This document shows positions 1 to 10,860 of a DNA stretch of 64,000 bases, piece by piece; positions within the stretch are counted from its first letter, which is position 1; each line of letters begins with the position of its first letter. A program made the position numbers and the translations under genes. Source of the stretch: Calliopum simillimum. Its lineage: Eukaryota; Arthropoda; Insecta; Diptera; Lauxaniidae. The stretch covers positions 52,013,061 to 52,077,060 of the forward strand of contig OX638369.1 of NCBI GenBank assembly GCA_951812925.1. Direction: 5' to 3'. Under the pieces are notes generated by a model, which saw only the letters and a list, made by a program, of their open reading frames with translations, made no database searches and was not told the origin of the DNA.

Positions 1-1540
1 TTCATGGCCTTTGACCTTTACATCTCCGACTTTTGATTAGATGGTCAAAAGAATGTTCATAAATTCAGCTTTCTAACTTTAATTGGAAAGTTAAAACCTT
101 ATTTCACTGGTCCATGGTGTTATCACCATTTACACAAACATCAATGTTGCAATGAAGTAACTATCTGGCAACCTTCACCATTGCAGTGCATACGTACGAG
201 TATTTATCTAGTGGTTTTCATTTACGTTTCTCCCAAAAACTTATTCACTGCAATTGATTACGGCAAACAGCCCGAAGATGCACCGCCATAAAGCAGCGCA
301 CACACATTTGCACATTCACTGACACATACAATCGTACACAAATTTCATATAGAATTCAAAAGAAACAACAACAACAATTCCAAAGACGTTACCCAACCAT
401 CGGAATTAGTTTGTGGCATCACTGAGGAAAACGCTTATTAACCAAGTTGTTGAAATGACGACGCCGCTCCTGCTTGCTTCTTTCAACTTGTGGCTTCACA
501 TCGCATTTACTAAGAAATGCAAATAATCAAGTTATAAGTTGTTGACGCGCACCCCTGATCACCAAGTTAGTAGTGGGGGTAGTCAGACAAATATTAATTA
601 AATTTCGAGTTATGAATTAATTGTAAAGTTTGACATTAACAGTGACTTTGGTTAAGGATATCGTAGTTAATTTTTAAAATCTGCACGAAAATTTGAATCT
701 CATGCACGATTGTTTTGAAGAGTCAATACGTGATATGAAAATGCGGAAAAAATTGGCTTTCAAGGTTTCGATTGCACTAGCTTAGTGATCTACGAAATGC
801 AACTCTGAAATTGTAGCTGATCGTCTTCGCGAAATATCGCAAAAATACTGGAGTTTTCTGTTGAATTTATGTACCCAAACCCGCTTTGAAATAGGGAACT
901 GAATATTCCAATCAAATACTTTTGAAGTGTTGCCTTGTACTTGCCAACCTCGGTTCTATAGGAAATTCCTGTTCGAAACTTATTTTGAAGATCTTACTTA
1001 CACGATCTTAAACTGAGAACTTTATTTGGCCACCAACTATAATTCTATTTCACCTGGGATTATGAAAATAAGCTGCCAATGAATAACTCATGCGATCAGA
1101 AAAGACGCTGGGGAAATTTTCAGTGATTTGGTTGAACAGAAGCATTGAAAGTCCTGAAACATCGGGAAGGATTGATGCGACATAAAATATTGAACCAAAG
1201 AACGAAATAGTTATAGAGCTTTTGTGTACGCTGCCCTAAAAATTATATTTTGGTTGGTCGGTTGGTCAGTGACTGATCCGAAGGTTATCTACTAAATCAC
1301 ACAATTCTTGCGAGACCATAGGTAAAAACTATTGACTAACTAACATGAACGGCGGTCATAAATAGTAATAAAAGACCTAGACTGCTGAAATTTAGTACAG
1401 ATGTTTTCGAGATTAGGGCACTAAAAATCTGTGAATATAATCCAAATCTGTCGAAAAATACCTCCCATATGGGTACCAATTTCTAATAATTTGACAACGC
1501 TGATTTCAAAAATGTTATAAAATGTGCGCTATCTTTACGG
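1..1540. other. AT-rich noncoding stretch
   Basis: No reading frame, RNA gene or repeat family was recognised here. The sequence lacks the repeats that fill most of the window, apart from short A/T runs, so it may be single-copy intergenic or intronic DNA. Confidence 0.4.
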
Positions 1541-1958
1541 TTTTCAAGTTATGCGAAAAAAAAATAAAACAGACTTTGTTTGTAGGGAACAACTTTTGAC
1601 TCGGAAACTAACTGACCGATTTTAAAGAAGTTTTCACATTGTGTGGATTCTCGAAAACCTCGTATGACTGTCAAATTTCGTATTGATTTTGAAAACATTT
1701 ACGAGTTTACGAGGTTTTCGGGACTTTTACACGTTTTCAGGAATCCCCTCATTATGTTAGTGCAAAAACAGCCAAGTCATAGGCTAAAAAAGTGGGCGGT
1801 GCGACGCCTCCCTAAATATTAATTAATCATAACTCTAAAACTCTTTCCCGCAGATGGATGGGCCATGCCCTCAAAAAAACAAATTCATTATATCTCTGAA
1901 AATATTTGACACAGATAGATATAATTTGATAGATATGTAAAGACCCTAAGAACATTTA

Positions 1959-2194
1959 GTCCCTATACAAGTAAAAAGTACTTAGTCAGTTTTTCAAGCT
2001 TTGAGATATTTGATGTTCAAATAATTTAATTTTGTTTTTTTGTACTTTTATGATGAAAATAACCACATTTTAACGGAGATATGCCTAAATGGGTCTTATC
2101 AAAGTCAATAAAGCCTATAAAATCTTGGACTGAAAATACCAAATAACTTAAAACTAGAAAAAACTGACTTAGTACTTTTCACTTGTATAGGGAC
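1959..2194. mobile_element. MITE-like element with long terminal inverted repeats
   Basis: The left end begins GTCCCTATACAAGTaAAAAG and the right end finishes with its complement, giving arms of about 36 bp around a ~160-bp AT-rich centre. No protein is encoded. The flanks (ttta on the left, gata on the right) give no clear target duplication, so the superfamily is open. A weak direct repeat ('gggcggtgc.acgcc') lies outside both ends, at about 1793 and 2237. Confidence 0.6.
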
Positions 2195-2199
2195 GATAT

Positions 2200-3430
2200 A
2201 CAAAGGGCATAAGGAGAAATAATTTTAAGTAAAAAATTGGGCGGTGCCACGCCTTATAAAAATAAAAACAAGTCATATATTTGAAATTATTTGATGCTAG
2301 CTATAAGGCTTGGTGCAATGCTTCATAATGGTTGTTACGCAGGGCTAGCAACACGATTTTGAAATTTCTAAAAATTTGGATAAGTTCCGGCAAACGTCCC
2401 GGCTAGGGTTCACTTTGCTTTTCCCCGTATTTCCCTCGCGCAATCATAAAAAATACCATGCTCATTTACTTACTTTTATTTTCCTTCCTACATCCTGCCC
2501 TAACTCTTCCCCGGCATTCCCCCAAATAATTTAGAGTTTAGTTCTTCATTTTAAATGGAATTCAAATTTTAATTAAATTTTTTCATTAATTTGCTGCTAT
2601 AGCTTAAAACAAAATTTTTACACATTAACTTAGCTTATACTCTAAGTATAGTTTTAACTAGTTTACAAATTTTCTTACTACCGAGTTGCAATCCTCTTAT
2701 ATCAAATATGCCAAAATAATTCTTTTTTTTTTTAAGTTATATAAAAATGATCTGATACGATTTAATAGTCTTTTTGTTATTTTGAGCAAAGCTAATAAAC
2801 TAAATATACTACCGAATAATACTTAAACTTATCTATAATAAAAATAATACATTGATACTCTTACTCCTTGCTGCAACTACTTGGTGTTTTCGCTAGGGCA
2901 ATTTTGTTTCCACTCTGGATGCGTTTTCCCTTTAGATGTTGTCACCGCAGCTGTTTGCGGTTGCTGGATATGTTCGCTGTATATTTATTTCAGTTGTTGT
3001 TTTTATTAGTTGGTAACGTTTTTTCTTTAATTAGTAATTTTTGTTATTTCTTGTTTTTCATTTAGTTTGTTGTTTTAAGTTTATTGTTTATTTATATATA
3101 TATAGATTATAACTATAGCATAGAACGACACATTCTTTATAGAAATAGTACATTTATGTAATATTGTTTTTATTTTAACCAAAGCAAATTCCACTTATAA
3201 AATGTATATTATGCACTGCATAAAAGCATAGGGCCATTAATTATCACAATTTATTTCTTCGAATGTTTTTCTTTTCTTTCCACGACAAATTACTGTTTAT
3301 TTTTATTTCCGAAGCGTTGACAAAGAGCGTTTTTTTTTTATTTTCATTTCCCGTTTTACCATAGTCGCGGCACCGAGGCCGACCACGACCGCACAACTCG
3401 AAACTAACTGCCAAACTGAAACTCGCATAG
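2200..3430. other. AT-rich noncoding stretch
   Basis: No gene was recognised. A short GC-richer patch at about 3361-3425 contrasts with its surroundings and could be a 5' untranslated or promoter segment, but no following reading frame supports that. Confidence 0.3.
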
Positions 3431-3436
3431 CGACCG

Positions 3437-3620
3437 CATGTCTGCTAGCAAAAAAAAATTCTTTTCCATGCGCAGTTACCGTTTCTTTTGATCGTATGTT
3501 TTGCTAGCAAAAAAAAATGTCCATGCGCAGTGGCAATTTCTTTGTTCTTTTTCTGATCGCATGTTCCGCTAGAAAAAAAAAATTGGCATGCGCAGTTTCA
3601 TTGTTCTTTTTTTCTTGAAA
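3437..3620. repeat. Three-copy tandem repeat, ~65-75 bp unit
   Basis: Three successive units each contain GCTAG(c)AAAAAAAAA followed within a few bases by CATGCGCAGT, at about 3445, 3503 and 3570. Spacing varies slightly and the third copy has lost the c of GCTAGC. No coding capacity is visible. Confidence 0.7.
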
Positions 3621-5435
3621 TACCGTTTCATATACCAAGCAAGTTTATTTCAAAGTCATTTATGTATTTACAAAAAAACAGCTTTTCGATTTGTGCAAAA
3701 GCTGAGTGCTTTTTGCCGGTAGGTGGCCGACGGTTGATTTTGAATATGCAATCAAATCGAAAAGTGTTAGCATAACTAACAAATAGGTAAAATAAATTTA
3801 CAAATGAAACCCATCCGCAACATGGTATGTCCAAGTTTAGAAAGTACAAAGGCCAAGTGGGATTAACAGGGGTAACATAACCATTATCTGCTACTTTCTC
3901 TTTAAGATAACTATCTTTTGAATTTAAGCACACTAAAAGCTTAAAATTGATGAAACTATTGTTAAACGTTGTAAAATATAAAGAAATGAAAATATTTTCT
4001 CCTCTAAAAACCACAATAGGAAAAAATTCATAAACAAATTTATCAAAAGTTGGCGCTGGAACTTTAGATTTCGATTAAGCGTACTTGGCCAAATGTTGTA
4101 TTGAAAAATTATGAAAATCCGAAAACATAACATATTTTTTTTAATGCTAAAGTTTTCGAAATTTTTCGATTTTGGCATTTTGAGCACAATTTTTCAAAAA
4201 ATCACCATATTTTACATATTATATATAAAAACTAAAACAAATGTTTCTTGAAAAGCATATTTTTTGCAAATAAATCCAGAAAATCTCCAAAGCGAGCCAA
4301 TTTGTCTTACTTTTTATTACTTCCAAAGTTTCTCTGACCGGGAATGCAGATGAGATTGATGTAAACCAGTAATTTCAGGTCGAAGGGTTCCACCCTACAC
4401 TTTTTTACTAACTTTGATATAGTTATCTTGAAGTCGAAATGATTCTAAGTATAAGGAACTATACTGTATTGCAAACAATAGTAGCAGTAAAATTTTTTCC
4501 AGTATGCCACTGTTCTCTAAAAGAAAGTGTTAACAGGACAACAACTCATAAAAAATACTTTAATGCTTCCAAACAGACAGATAGTAAAACAGTTGGATAA
4601 AAACATAAATAAATCACATGTGGCATTTAACACTTAAAGAGCCAAATAGCAACACTCTATGGAGAATAAATTTAATAGCTGAAATTACTACAAGTAAATC
4701 ATGAATAACAACAACAATTATAACGACTGAGTATTTTTAATGGTCGCCAAAATTAAATACCCCAAAATCTAACGTATAAATTATTCACTTAACCACGTTT
4801 GTACACATTTATAGCCATTTTTGGTTGTGGTTATAGGGATTCATTTGGTTTGGTTTTTTTATTTTTTTCTGTTGTTTATTTCTCGGTGAGTGCCAAAATG
4901 GTTACGCCCCCCACACACCACGCCTTCACGCAAACCATAAGCGCCCACCCTTAGGTTGAACAACATATGCCAACCAAATACCAACAGTCGCGCCGCGCGA
5001 GACTTAATGGAGCGATTTTTACTGTCGCTTTGGCTGTAACTTTTAAATTAAACAACCTAAACACTGAATCCATTTTTATATTCATCGATGGAAGGTGGTC
5101 AACGGCTGGCCGCTGGTCGTACTTGGTAAGTACTTTTGAAAAATAATTGCAACCATTAAAAGTGGCTCACGCTCTCAGACTCCGTTAAGTTGGGGAGTGG
5201 AAATGAGGTGCTTCAGACAAAAAAAAAAAAATATTTTTGTTCTGTGGTTATGGCTGGCAATTAAAGCGAATAAAATCATTTGATTGGAAACATATTGAGA
5301 TTGAGATAAAATTTAATGCAAATTTGTATAACAAAAGAATGCTGCTGGAGAAACACATTTCATATTAAAGTAATGAACATTTGGAAACCATTGGAAAAAA
5401 AATTTGAAAACAGGTGGACCTTACAAAAACCCTTT
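3621..5435. other. Noncoding stretch without recognised features
   Basis: AT-rich sequence with short open frames of no recognisable composition. A GC-richer segment around 4900-5060 contains ccgcgcgag. Nothing else could be assigned. Confidence 0.3.
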
Positions 5436-5439
5436 CAAA

Positions 5440-6000
5440 ATCAAATTTCAAATGAATGTCCCTGGAATGCCCATGTTCGTCCACACTTTGTTTCTATTTG
5501 GTCATAATAAGTTTGAACTTCCTTACAAAATCAGTTTCTGAGCGACATAAAGCTAGCACCAAAAGTAGGGAAAACTGAAACTGAATCAAACGTTCATGTT
5601 CGTCCAACCTTCATTTTTGTTTGTCCACATTGGGTTCAAAAAAATGCATTATTCCCACAATTGTAGACAAAAATTACGAAGCTGCATCCATCCAGACATG
5701 ATACACAACATCGTTTTTAAGGCAATGAGGCTTCATATAGTTAGCGATAAAGAGTGAGGAAAAGCATGTTCTAAATGATTGTCCAATGTTCGTCCATGCT
5801 CGTCGCCTCTTTTGTTTTCGTTTGTCCAACCATAGTCAAAAAGATATTTTAAAAATCAATTTCTGAGGGCCTCTATACCTGGCACCAAAAAATCAGGTAA
5901 ACCTAAAATATTTTATTGCGTTCGATTGTCCATTGATTGATCATGTTTGTCCATACTTTATTTTTGTTTGTCCATACAGGGTTCAAAAGTTATTTCAAAA
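5440..6000. repeat. Degenerate tandem repeat with 'tgttcgtcca' core
   Basis: Four diverged units of roughly 150-170 bp share the core tGTTCGTCCA followed by tttgttTGTCCA and a 'gttcaaaa' stretch. They occur near 5472, 5597, 5786 and 5945. A related 'ggacaaacattgg' segment in the opposite sense lies near 6650, on the far side of the next hairpin, so array and hairpin may belong to one larger element. Confidence 0.6.
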
Positions 6001-6164
6001 TTTATATGTTCAATACTTACATTTCTTAAAAGTCCAAGTTTTCTCGAATTTTCGGCGCCATAGTCACCTTCCCTCAGAATATTACATTTTGAATATATTT
6101 TTGGTAGGAAAAGTGAAATGAAAGAGTGCACAATAGGCCGGTTCAAAGATTAAAATATTGAACA

Positions 6165-6620
6165 AACTGCCCTTATTTGAAAGCTTACCTTGAGAGTATC
6201 TAGGAAACAAAAAAAATGTTTTCCATAACTTCGAAAGGTGATATCCGATGTTTAAAAATTATATATCGTTGTAAAGGGCTTAATCAAGCCTACAGTTTTT
6301 TCATGTACTTTGGTGTAAATATAATCTCGAATACTTTAATTTTATAAAGAAAAAATTGCATTTTGGGGGATACGAAACATAGAATCTGGGTCTCTCTTGT
6401 TGAATATGATCTCGGAGGTCCAAATACATTGAGAAAAAAATGTTGGCATTATTAAGTGCTTTGCAACAATATATCATTTTTGAACATCGAAAATCATATG
6501 CCGAAGTTATGGAAAAAAATATCATTATAGCTGTTTTTAGGGTGGCCCAAAAAAGTTTTTTTTTTTTTTGTTTCCTAGATACTCTCAAAGTTAGCTCTCA
6601 AATAAGGGGTGGTTTTTTTT
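6165..6620. repeat. Fold-back inverted repeat (~455 bp)
   Basis: The left arm (about 6169-6295) and right arm (about 6440-6613) are imperfect reverse complements. Shared landmarks are 'gagagtatctaggaaac' on the left and 'gtttcctagatactctc' on the right, with 'ccataacttcg' and 'cgaagttatgg' further in. The loop is about 130 bases. Poly-A/T tracts of different length interrupt both arms. Nothing is encoded. Confidence 0.7.
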
Positions 6621-6984
6621 TTTTTTTTTGGAGACCTACCCGGCCTAGTGGACAAACATTGGAACTTCTTGGACAATTCTTTAAAATAATTCTGTTTCAG
6701 TTTCCCAACTTTTTCGCGCTAAATTCACGTAACCTGGCAATGGTGCATTGAAAACGTCGATAGCTGTGTTCATTTAAGTTTGTCCGTTTGACATCAGGAT
6801 AAAAAGAGCAAAGGAGCAATAGTGGGGCTCAACATAAAAATCCTAAAAAAATTACTCCCTTATTTTTAGTCATTTGGTGTGATTTACCACCATCCATCAT
6901 TTAGCCATTTAAAGAACATCCTAATGTAAATAACATTTACTACATATGAGGGGTATAGAAGCAAAGGCGACAATCTCCATTTTT

Positions 6985-7752
6985 ATGAAGTTAGTTTATT
7001 GACTGTTTTTTATTGCTTGTATAGTACTAATGAAAGTACCAACGCGCTTTTTCTAAATTGAAGTATGATAATTTTATATTGAACTAATTAAACAGTCATT
7101 TTTGCAATTTTTCAACAACAGACGAAAGCAAGTGTTAACATGGAAATTGATTACATATGTTTCGGCTACTTCCACATACATATTTATATATTTTCATATA
7201 TAAACATGTATATAGCCTCATCAGATCAGTTTTAGTTAAATCTTGCCAGAAACCGTACTCGAACCCGTGACTCCGGTTTTCTAATGAAAGAGAACGCGGT
7301 GCTTAAGCGATTGTGCTATAGGCCACGAGTAAACTCTCTGAGCAGGATCGCCATTATGCATAACTCATAAGGCTCACTAGCGCCGTCTGTTGTGAAAAAT
7401 TGCCAAATTGTTAGTTGGCAACACACTCTGGTTTTGAGACATGCTACGCTAGCTACAATTAAAACCTACAAGGGCGGATTTGTTTTCCACATACAATGCA
7501 GGCTCTCGAAATTACGAGAATTTTAATGATAGATAGGCAGGTTCCCCTAGATAAATTATGAAGTTAGTTTATTGACTGTTTTTTATTGCTTGTATAGTAC
7601 TAATGAAAGTACCAACGCGCTTTTTCTAAATTGAAGTATGATATGTGGAAGTAGCCGAAACATATGTAATCAATTTCCATGTTAACACTTGCTTTCGTCT
7701 GTTGTTGAAAAATTGCAAAAATGACTGTTTAATTAGTTCAATATAAAATTAT
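6985..7752. mobile_element. Composite retroposon-like insertion with direct and inverted internal repeats
   Basis: It is flanked by a 14-bp duplication of MITE sequence (caatctccattttt at 6971-6984 and 7753-7766), which marks it as a later insertion. An ~85-bp segment D (starts atgaagttagtttattgac) occurs at 6985 and again at 7557. Each D is followed by the same ~105-bp segment X, but in opposite orientation. A tRNA-like stretch lies between them on the minus strand. A further D copy lies alone at 54605-54670. No protein is encoded. Long variable target duplications with mixed direct and inverted repeats recall Penelope-like or SINE-like retroelements, but that assignment is inference. Confidence 0.6.
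7245..7330 (-). other. tRNA-like / SINE-head-like sequence
   Basis: Read on the minus strand, this contains a TAGCACAATCG stretch resembling a pol III A box and, about 50 bases on, GGTTCGAGTAC, close to the B-box consensus GGTTCGANTCC. The acceptor and T stems do not pair properly, so it is not a functional tRNA gene. It sits inside the composite insertion at 6985-7752 and could be the promoter-derived head of a SINE. Confidence 0.4.
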
Positions 7753-7987
7753 CAATCTCCATTTTTTTTATGAACGTGTTTGATAGTGTTTGATCACAAG
7801 CTACCATCAAATGCAACTAGATGTCACTATCAAACATGTCCATGATCAAAGAAGAGACTGTCGTCTTTGATTCTGTACCTCTTTAATCGTACCATCTTCT
7901 TGCATTTGATGATGCTTTGTGGTCAAACACTAAGAGATACGCTCAGAAAAAAAATGGAGATTGTCTCCTTTGCTTCTATACCCCTCA

Positions 7988-8354
7988 TATATGCATGGAC
8001 AATCTGAATTAAAAGGTTGCAGAAAATATCACCACTACAAGTTTAGCGGCCTCTCTCATCTAAAACGCCGACTTTCTTATGCCAAAAATGCAACCAGATG
8101 ACCATGAAATACGACAAGTTATGGAAATAGCGATGAATCGAACATATTCTCCAGCAATCATTTATATAAGGCAATACAGGATGTGATAAGCCCAGTTATC
8201 TGAAAGTCATTGTTTGGAAAAACCGGACTTAATTAAGTTAAAACTTTGTGGAAAATCATTTTGGTTTCTATCAAAAATAAGAGAATCTTCAGCATAATTC
8301 CTTAGTAAAAAACTTTCATCATTTCTTAAGTGCATAACGAAGAAGAAATTTATA
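7988..8354. other. Noncoding spacer downstream of the COX5A-like gene
   Basis: AT-rich spacer between the MITE and the 3' end of the COX5A-like gene. No other feature was recognised. Confidence 0.4.
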
Positions 8355-8360
8355 TTTATT
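8355..8360 (-). terminator. Polyadenylation signal AATAAA for the COX5A-like gene
   Basis: On the minus strand AATAAA lies about 57 bases past the TAA stop of the COX5A-like frame, a normal distance for a eukaryotic 3' end. It supports an expressed mRNA but does not prove one. Confidence 0.5.
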
Positions 8361-8416
8361 TATCCCTCTTACTCTCTTTTTGGTAAAAAAAAATTACAAT
8401 ACAAATCTTTGGATTT

Positions 8417-9082
8417 TTACATATCATATACCGATTCTAACGCCAACTCCGGTTCATCATAATGCAACTCCTCGAGCGTTGGCACACCCAACTCCTGTAG
8501 TGTGGGCTTAATCGCTTTCATTATATAGGGATATGCAACTTTCATATCACCGCCGCATTTTTCTTTGCAACCCTCCAACCATCGGATAGCCAATGCTATA
8601 TCATTTTGTCGCCGACACGCATGTAATGCTGCATTAATTATAGGTGGATCCACGATTAGATCCATACCCAAAATATTATTCATACCTTGACGTAATTCCC
8701 AGGGATCGATATCACAGCGATCAAAATAGGCAACGAAATATGCAGTTATTTCTGCCTCACCCGTTGGTACACCATGTGGACCGTGGACTTCTACGGCGTC
8801 TTTATCTTTTTTACCATCATCACATTTGTCTGCATCTTTATCTGATTTTTTACCTTTATCTTTTTTCTCTTTTTTATCCTCTCCATCGTCATCACAATCT
8901 TCATCTTTATCTTTTCCTTTATCTTTACCGCTTTTTTTCTTGCATGTTCTTATTGTCATCATGCTGATGCTGCTGGGAAAGTGGTTTCTACTGGGTGTTA
9001 ATGTTTGCGCTTGGGCGGCTTGGATGGGCGCAATTGTACGGCATAACAGTCTGGCAACTTGCGCCGTTGCGTAGCGTAACAT
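8417..9082 (-). CDS. Cytochrome c oxidase subunit 5A-like protein with Lys/Asp-rich insertion (221 aa)
   Basis: COX5A is a nuclear-encoded structural subunit of mitochondrial complex IV, lying on its matrix side. Residues ~109-221 match the family throughout: a Y(F)xxYF start, DPWELRQGMNNILGMDLI, the ACRRQNDIALAIRWLEGCK helix region, YPYI, PTLQELGVPTLEEL and the ELALxSVYD tail seen in fly COX5A. Residues 1-40 are Arg-rich, hydroxylated and without acids, as in a mitochondrial presequence. Between them, residues 48-95 are almost entirely Lys, Asp, Glu and Gly, with cysteines at 47, 63 and 87. Ordinary COX5A has no such segment. The frame is uninterrupted and intronless, which suggests a retrocopy. 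An intact frame argues for function, perhaps testis-biased as in other duplicated fly respiratory subunits (inference). The start is the first Met and gives the presequence. Confidence 0.85.
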   Translation of the reverse strand: MLRYATAQVARLLCRTIAPIQAAQAQTLTPSRNHFPSSISMMTIRTCKKKSGKDKGKDKDEDCDDDGEDKKEKKDKGKKSDKDADKCDDGKKDKDAVEVHGPHGVPTGEAEITAYFVAYFDRCDIDPWELRQGMNNILGMDLIVDPPIINAALHACRRQNDIALAIRWLEGCKEKCGGDMKVAYPYIMKAIKPTLQELGVPTLEELHYDEPELALESVYDM

Positions 9083-9429
9083 TTTTGTATGGTTTTATAA
9101 CGAATTTAACGCGTTTTTACGAAATAAACTTGATACGTTTTCTCATTAGATTTGACAAAATCAATTAATTTTTTTTTTGTTTATAAAATTCTGACAAATT
9201 ATTCAAATACAAAATTGTTAAGGTCGTAAAAATAAATATTTTTTCATTTATGAACATAAAATTCAAAGTACATAATTGTATAGAATTTATAAAAAAAATG
9301 AAGAAATAAAAACCGAACTTGAATTGAATTGAATTCCTTATTAAAGTCCAAGATATAATTGTGCAAGACGAGATGCGTCTACGTTATTTAACCGTCTCTG
9401 TCTGATTTACGTTCATAAAATTTGTTTAT
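9083..9429. other. 5' flank of the COX5A-like gene
   Basis: AT-rich sequence upstream of the minus-strand gene. No TATA box or initiator could be assigned with confidence, and no upstream exon was seen. Confidence 0.3.
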
Positions 9430-10860
9430 TGGGCTTATATCGGCGTAAGGAAATAAAGCCCAATGAAGAAACGCCCAAAAACAAAAACGAAATAACGCCC
9501 AAATTATTTTCAAATAAATTTGGGCGATAATCATTTTGGAAAATAACGCTCAAAAATTGGGCTTTATTTCGTTTTTTTTTTTTTTTGGGCGTTATTTCGT
9601 TTTATTTTTAAAAAATGAAACAACACAAAAAAAAAAAAAAACGAAATAGCGCCCAAAAATTAAAATGACGTTATAACGCCCAAAACTAAAACGAAACTAC
9701 GTCCAAAAAATATGAAATAACGCCCAAAAACAAAATGGGCGATAATCGTTTTGGAAATAACGCCCAAAATTTATTTTTATGAAAATTATTTGGGCGTTAT
9801 TTCGTTTTTTGCCATTTTATTTTTTCGGCGTTATTTCTGTTTTTTTTTTTTTGGGCGTTATTTCATTGGGCGTTGTTGCCTAGCGTCCCTTTTACCTTAA
9901 ACAAAAAAAAAAATAGATAAGACAGGAATTCCGATCAGAGTTCTGGATAGTGCGACTCCCGGAGATAACGCTAGAAATTTTTATGGAAATAACGCCAGAA
10001 ATTGTCTGCCATTTTATTTTTTCGGCGTTATTTCTGTTTTTTTTTTTTTTGGGCGTTATTTCATTGGGCGTTGTTGCCTAGCGTCCCTTTTACCTTAAAC
10101 AAAAAAAAAATAGACAAGACAGGAATTCCGATCAGAGTTCTGGATAGTGCGACTCCCGGAGATAACGCTAGAAATTTTTATGGAAATAACGCCAGAAATT
10201 GTCTGCCATTTTATTTTTTCGGCGTTATTTCTGTTTTTTTTTTTTTTGGGCGTTATTTCATTGGGCGTTGTTGCCTAGAGTCCCTTTTACCTTAAACAAA
10301 AAAAAAAAATAGATAAGACAGGAATTCCGATCAGAGTTCTGGATAGTGCGGCTCCCGGAGATAACGCTAGAAATTTTTATGGAAATAACGCCAGAAATTG
10401 TCTGCCATTTATTCTTGGAAATAAAGCCAAAATTTGATTAAGAAGTAACGGAAAAATTTTTTGAAATAATGCCATAGGAAATAACGCCATCGGAAATAAC
10501 CCCAGAAAAATTTTTGGAAATATCGCCAGAAAAATAAACATAATAAATTGTGTCGTTATTTCAATTTTGTTTTAGAAATAAAGCCAAAAATTAACTAGGA
10601 AATAATGCCAGAAAAGTTTTTGGCCTTATTTCCAAAACAAAATGGAAATAACGCCTGAATTTTTGTGTGGAGATTTTTCAGGCGTTATTTCCAAAAAATT
10701 TTATGGCGATATTTCCTAAAGTCTTATTTCTTTTTTGGAAATAAAACCATAATTTTTGGAAATATCGCCAGAAAAGTTTTTGGCCTTATTTTCAAAATAA
10801 AATGGAAATAACGTCAAAATTTTGTATGGCGATTTTTCTGGCGTTATTTCCGGGAGCCGG
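9430..10860. repeat. Array built from 'GGGCGTTATTTC' and its complement
   Basis: The short motif gggcgttatttcg/t and its reverse complement 'gaaataacgccc' recur dozens of times at irregular spacing, on both strands. After about 10370 the core drifts to 'ggaaataacgcca'. The motif also appears as inverted pairs, so the block can form many local hairpins. Homopolymer A and T runs separate the units. Short open frames across it are by-products of the repeat. Confidence 0.8.
9836..10425. repeat. Higher-order ~198-bp tandem repeat, nearly three copies
   Basis: Within the larger array a unit containing 'caggaattccgatcagag', 'ctcccggagataacgctag' and 'gggcgttgttgcctag' repeats at 9923, 10120 and 10319, i.e. 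spacings of 197 and 199. Copies differ mainly in poly-A/T length and a few substitutions, so this amplification is recent compared with the rest of the block. Confidence 0.85.

Larger units (their letters stand above)
6947..7987. mobile_element. Tc1/mariner-type MITE split by a nested insertion
   Basis: Both ends carry a ~35-bp inverted repeat, starting TGAGGGGTATAGAAGCAAAG on the left and ending with its complement on the right. Both ends abut TA, which fits a TA target duplication. Removing the inserted segment at 6985-7752 leaves about 275 bp, an ordinary MITE size. The interior right of the insertion contains further self-complementary pieces (for example 'tgatagtg' and 'cactatca'). No transposase is present, so any movement would have been driven in trans. 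Confidence 0.7.

Noticed and set aside
7190..7230. Minus-strand CTGATGAG...GAAA as a second hammerhead
   Set aside because: The would-be stem II is plain TATATA pairing in A/T-rich DNA and no flanking stems fit. It is likely coincidence.
8644..9074. Two plus-strand frames opposite the COX5A-like gene
   Set aside because: They are antisense shadows of the Lys/Asp-rich coding stretch, Leu/Ser/Phe-rich, without domains.
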